Shown piece after piece: positions 63,495 through 64,000 of a stretch of DNA of 64,000 nucleotides (its first letter is position 1; each line of letters opens with the position of its first letter). The position numbers and the translations under genes are program-made. The notes below the pieces were generated by a model. The model was given only the letters and a program-made list of their open reading frames with translations. It made no database searches and had not been told where the DNA came from. Source of the DNA: UBA6522 sp965221035 (GTDB taxonomy: Bacteria; Pseudomonadota; Gammaproteobacteria; Steroidobacterales; Rariloculaceae); the NCBI GenBank assembly GCA_965221035.1, contig OZ244860.1:2852001-2916000 (forward strand), written 5' to 3'.

Positions 63495-64000
63495 TCAGGC
63501 GGTCTGCACGTCCAGCGGGCCGTGGGATTGCGGTTGCCCGGCGACATGATTGACGATCATGTCCGGCACAACCGGCGCGCGATTGAACAGGTGCCCGCCC
63601 AAGGCGTCGGAAACGGCCGACAGCACCGCCGCCGAAGCCGCGCCCATGGGGGGCTCGCCGATGCCCCGCGCGCCAACGGGATTCTGCGGATCGGCGATGT
63701 CCGTCGCGCTCCAGGCCATGACCGACGGCACGTCCAGGTAACTGGGGGGCTTGCAACCCAACAGCCCCACGTTGCCGGGAAGGCCGTTCTGCGGGTCGTA
63801 GATCTGGCGTTCGTGCAGCGCGTAGCCCATGCCCCACACGCCGCCGCCCTTCAACTGTTGCGACAAACCCTGGGGATGCAGTACGGTGCCGCAGTCGGCC
63901 ACACCGACATAGTCCAGGATCTCCACCTTGCCGGTCTCAAGGTCCACCTCCACTTCCGCAAAGCCGACCGACAGGGCCGGGACGTCGCCTTCCTTGGGCA
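63495..64000 (-). CDS. Molybdenum hydroxylase large subunit, C-terminal part
   Basis: Partial: the start lies beyond the window. 168 residues of the C-terminal domain of xanthine dehydrogenase/CO dehydrogenase large-subunit type proteins: VGVADCGTVLHPQGLSQQLKGGGVWGMGYALHE, then SATDIADPQNPVGARGIGEPPMGAASAAVLSAVSDALGG, where the Glu of GEPP is the catalytic residue at the molybdopterin. The substrate cannot be inferred. phoD follows in the same direction. Confidence 0.88.
   Translation of the reverse strand, partial: PKEGDVPALSVGFAEVEVDLETGKVEILDYVGVADCGTVLHPQGLSQQLKGGGVWGMGYALHERQIYDPQNGLPGNVGLLGCKPPSYLDVPSVMAWSATDIADPQNPVGARGIGEPPMGAASAAVLSAVSDALGGHLFNRAPVVPDMIVNHVAGQPQSHGPLDVQTA

Overview
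The window is about 62 percent GC and looks like a chromosomal contig from an uncultured heterotrophic gammaproteobacterium. The evidence is the gene order mreBCD-mrdA-rodA-mltB-dacA-lipB divergent from gatCAB, the prfA/prmC block divergent from TPR lipoprotein-lolB-tRNA-Gln-prs-rplY-pth-ychF, and linked metF-metH. Tat- and Sec-exported PQQ, heme and molybdenum enzymes, protocatechuate 4,5-cleavage genes, many toxin-antitoxin pairs and many insertion-sequence remnants suggest an aerobic, possibly host- or particle-associated lifestyle.

Layout. 0-6.4 kb is an accessory region: a secreted acidic protein whose stop codon carries an IS630 insertion, an ISNCY-type remnant, a truncated Toprim fragment, a Mutator/IS256 remnant, and three related membrane-anchored proteins of a family I do not recognise (one broken). 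6.4-9.5 kb has an Hsp20 chaperone and a ligC-ligA-ligB operon. 9.5-11.5 kb has tRNA-Arg abutting a Phd/VapC pair and a DUF4143 ATPase behind a perfect 22-bp palindrome. 11.5-21.2 kb is the cell-elongation operon (mreB to lipB, plus a class IV aminotransferase). 21.3-24.6 kb is gatCAB. 25.3-30.9 kb is a methionine-cycle operon under an ArsR-methyltransferase fusion; metH carries a frameshift. 31.3-34.2 kb is prmC and prfA with a VapBC pair inserted between them. 34.3-40.3 kb is the lolB-prs-rplY-pth-ychF block, with hemA and ispE absent from their usual places.

40.3-45.8 kb is a second accessory region: an intact ISNCY transposase, about 2.4 kb of decayed DNA with an IS3 orfA relic, and a two-gene restriction-modification system (D12-class adenine methylase and SacI-like endonuclease). 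45.8-59.4 kb encodes envelope and redox functions: a DUF6152 protein, a heptosyltransferase-like enzyme, a giant NHL-repeat protein with an in-frame TGA, a PQQ dehydrogenase, and a tight four-gene operon (two PepSY membrane proteins, a cytochrome c fused to a predicted outer-membrane barrel, a pentaheme cytochrome c) that may be an undescribed electron conduit. 59.4-64 kb has HipBA, a Tat-exported PhoD phosphatase, and the end of a molybdenum hydroxylase large subunit.

The most unusual DNA-level signal is a family of three dispersed composite palindromes (12554-12708 inverted, 31007-31148, 59450-59585). Each is an outer stem enclosing two inner hairpins; the core is conserved but the outer arms differ in sequence between copies while staying self-complementary.
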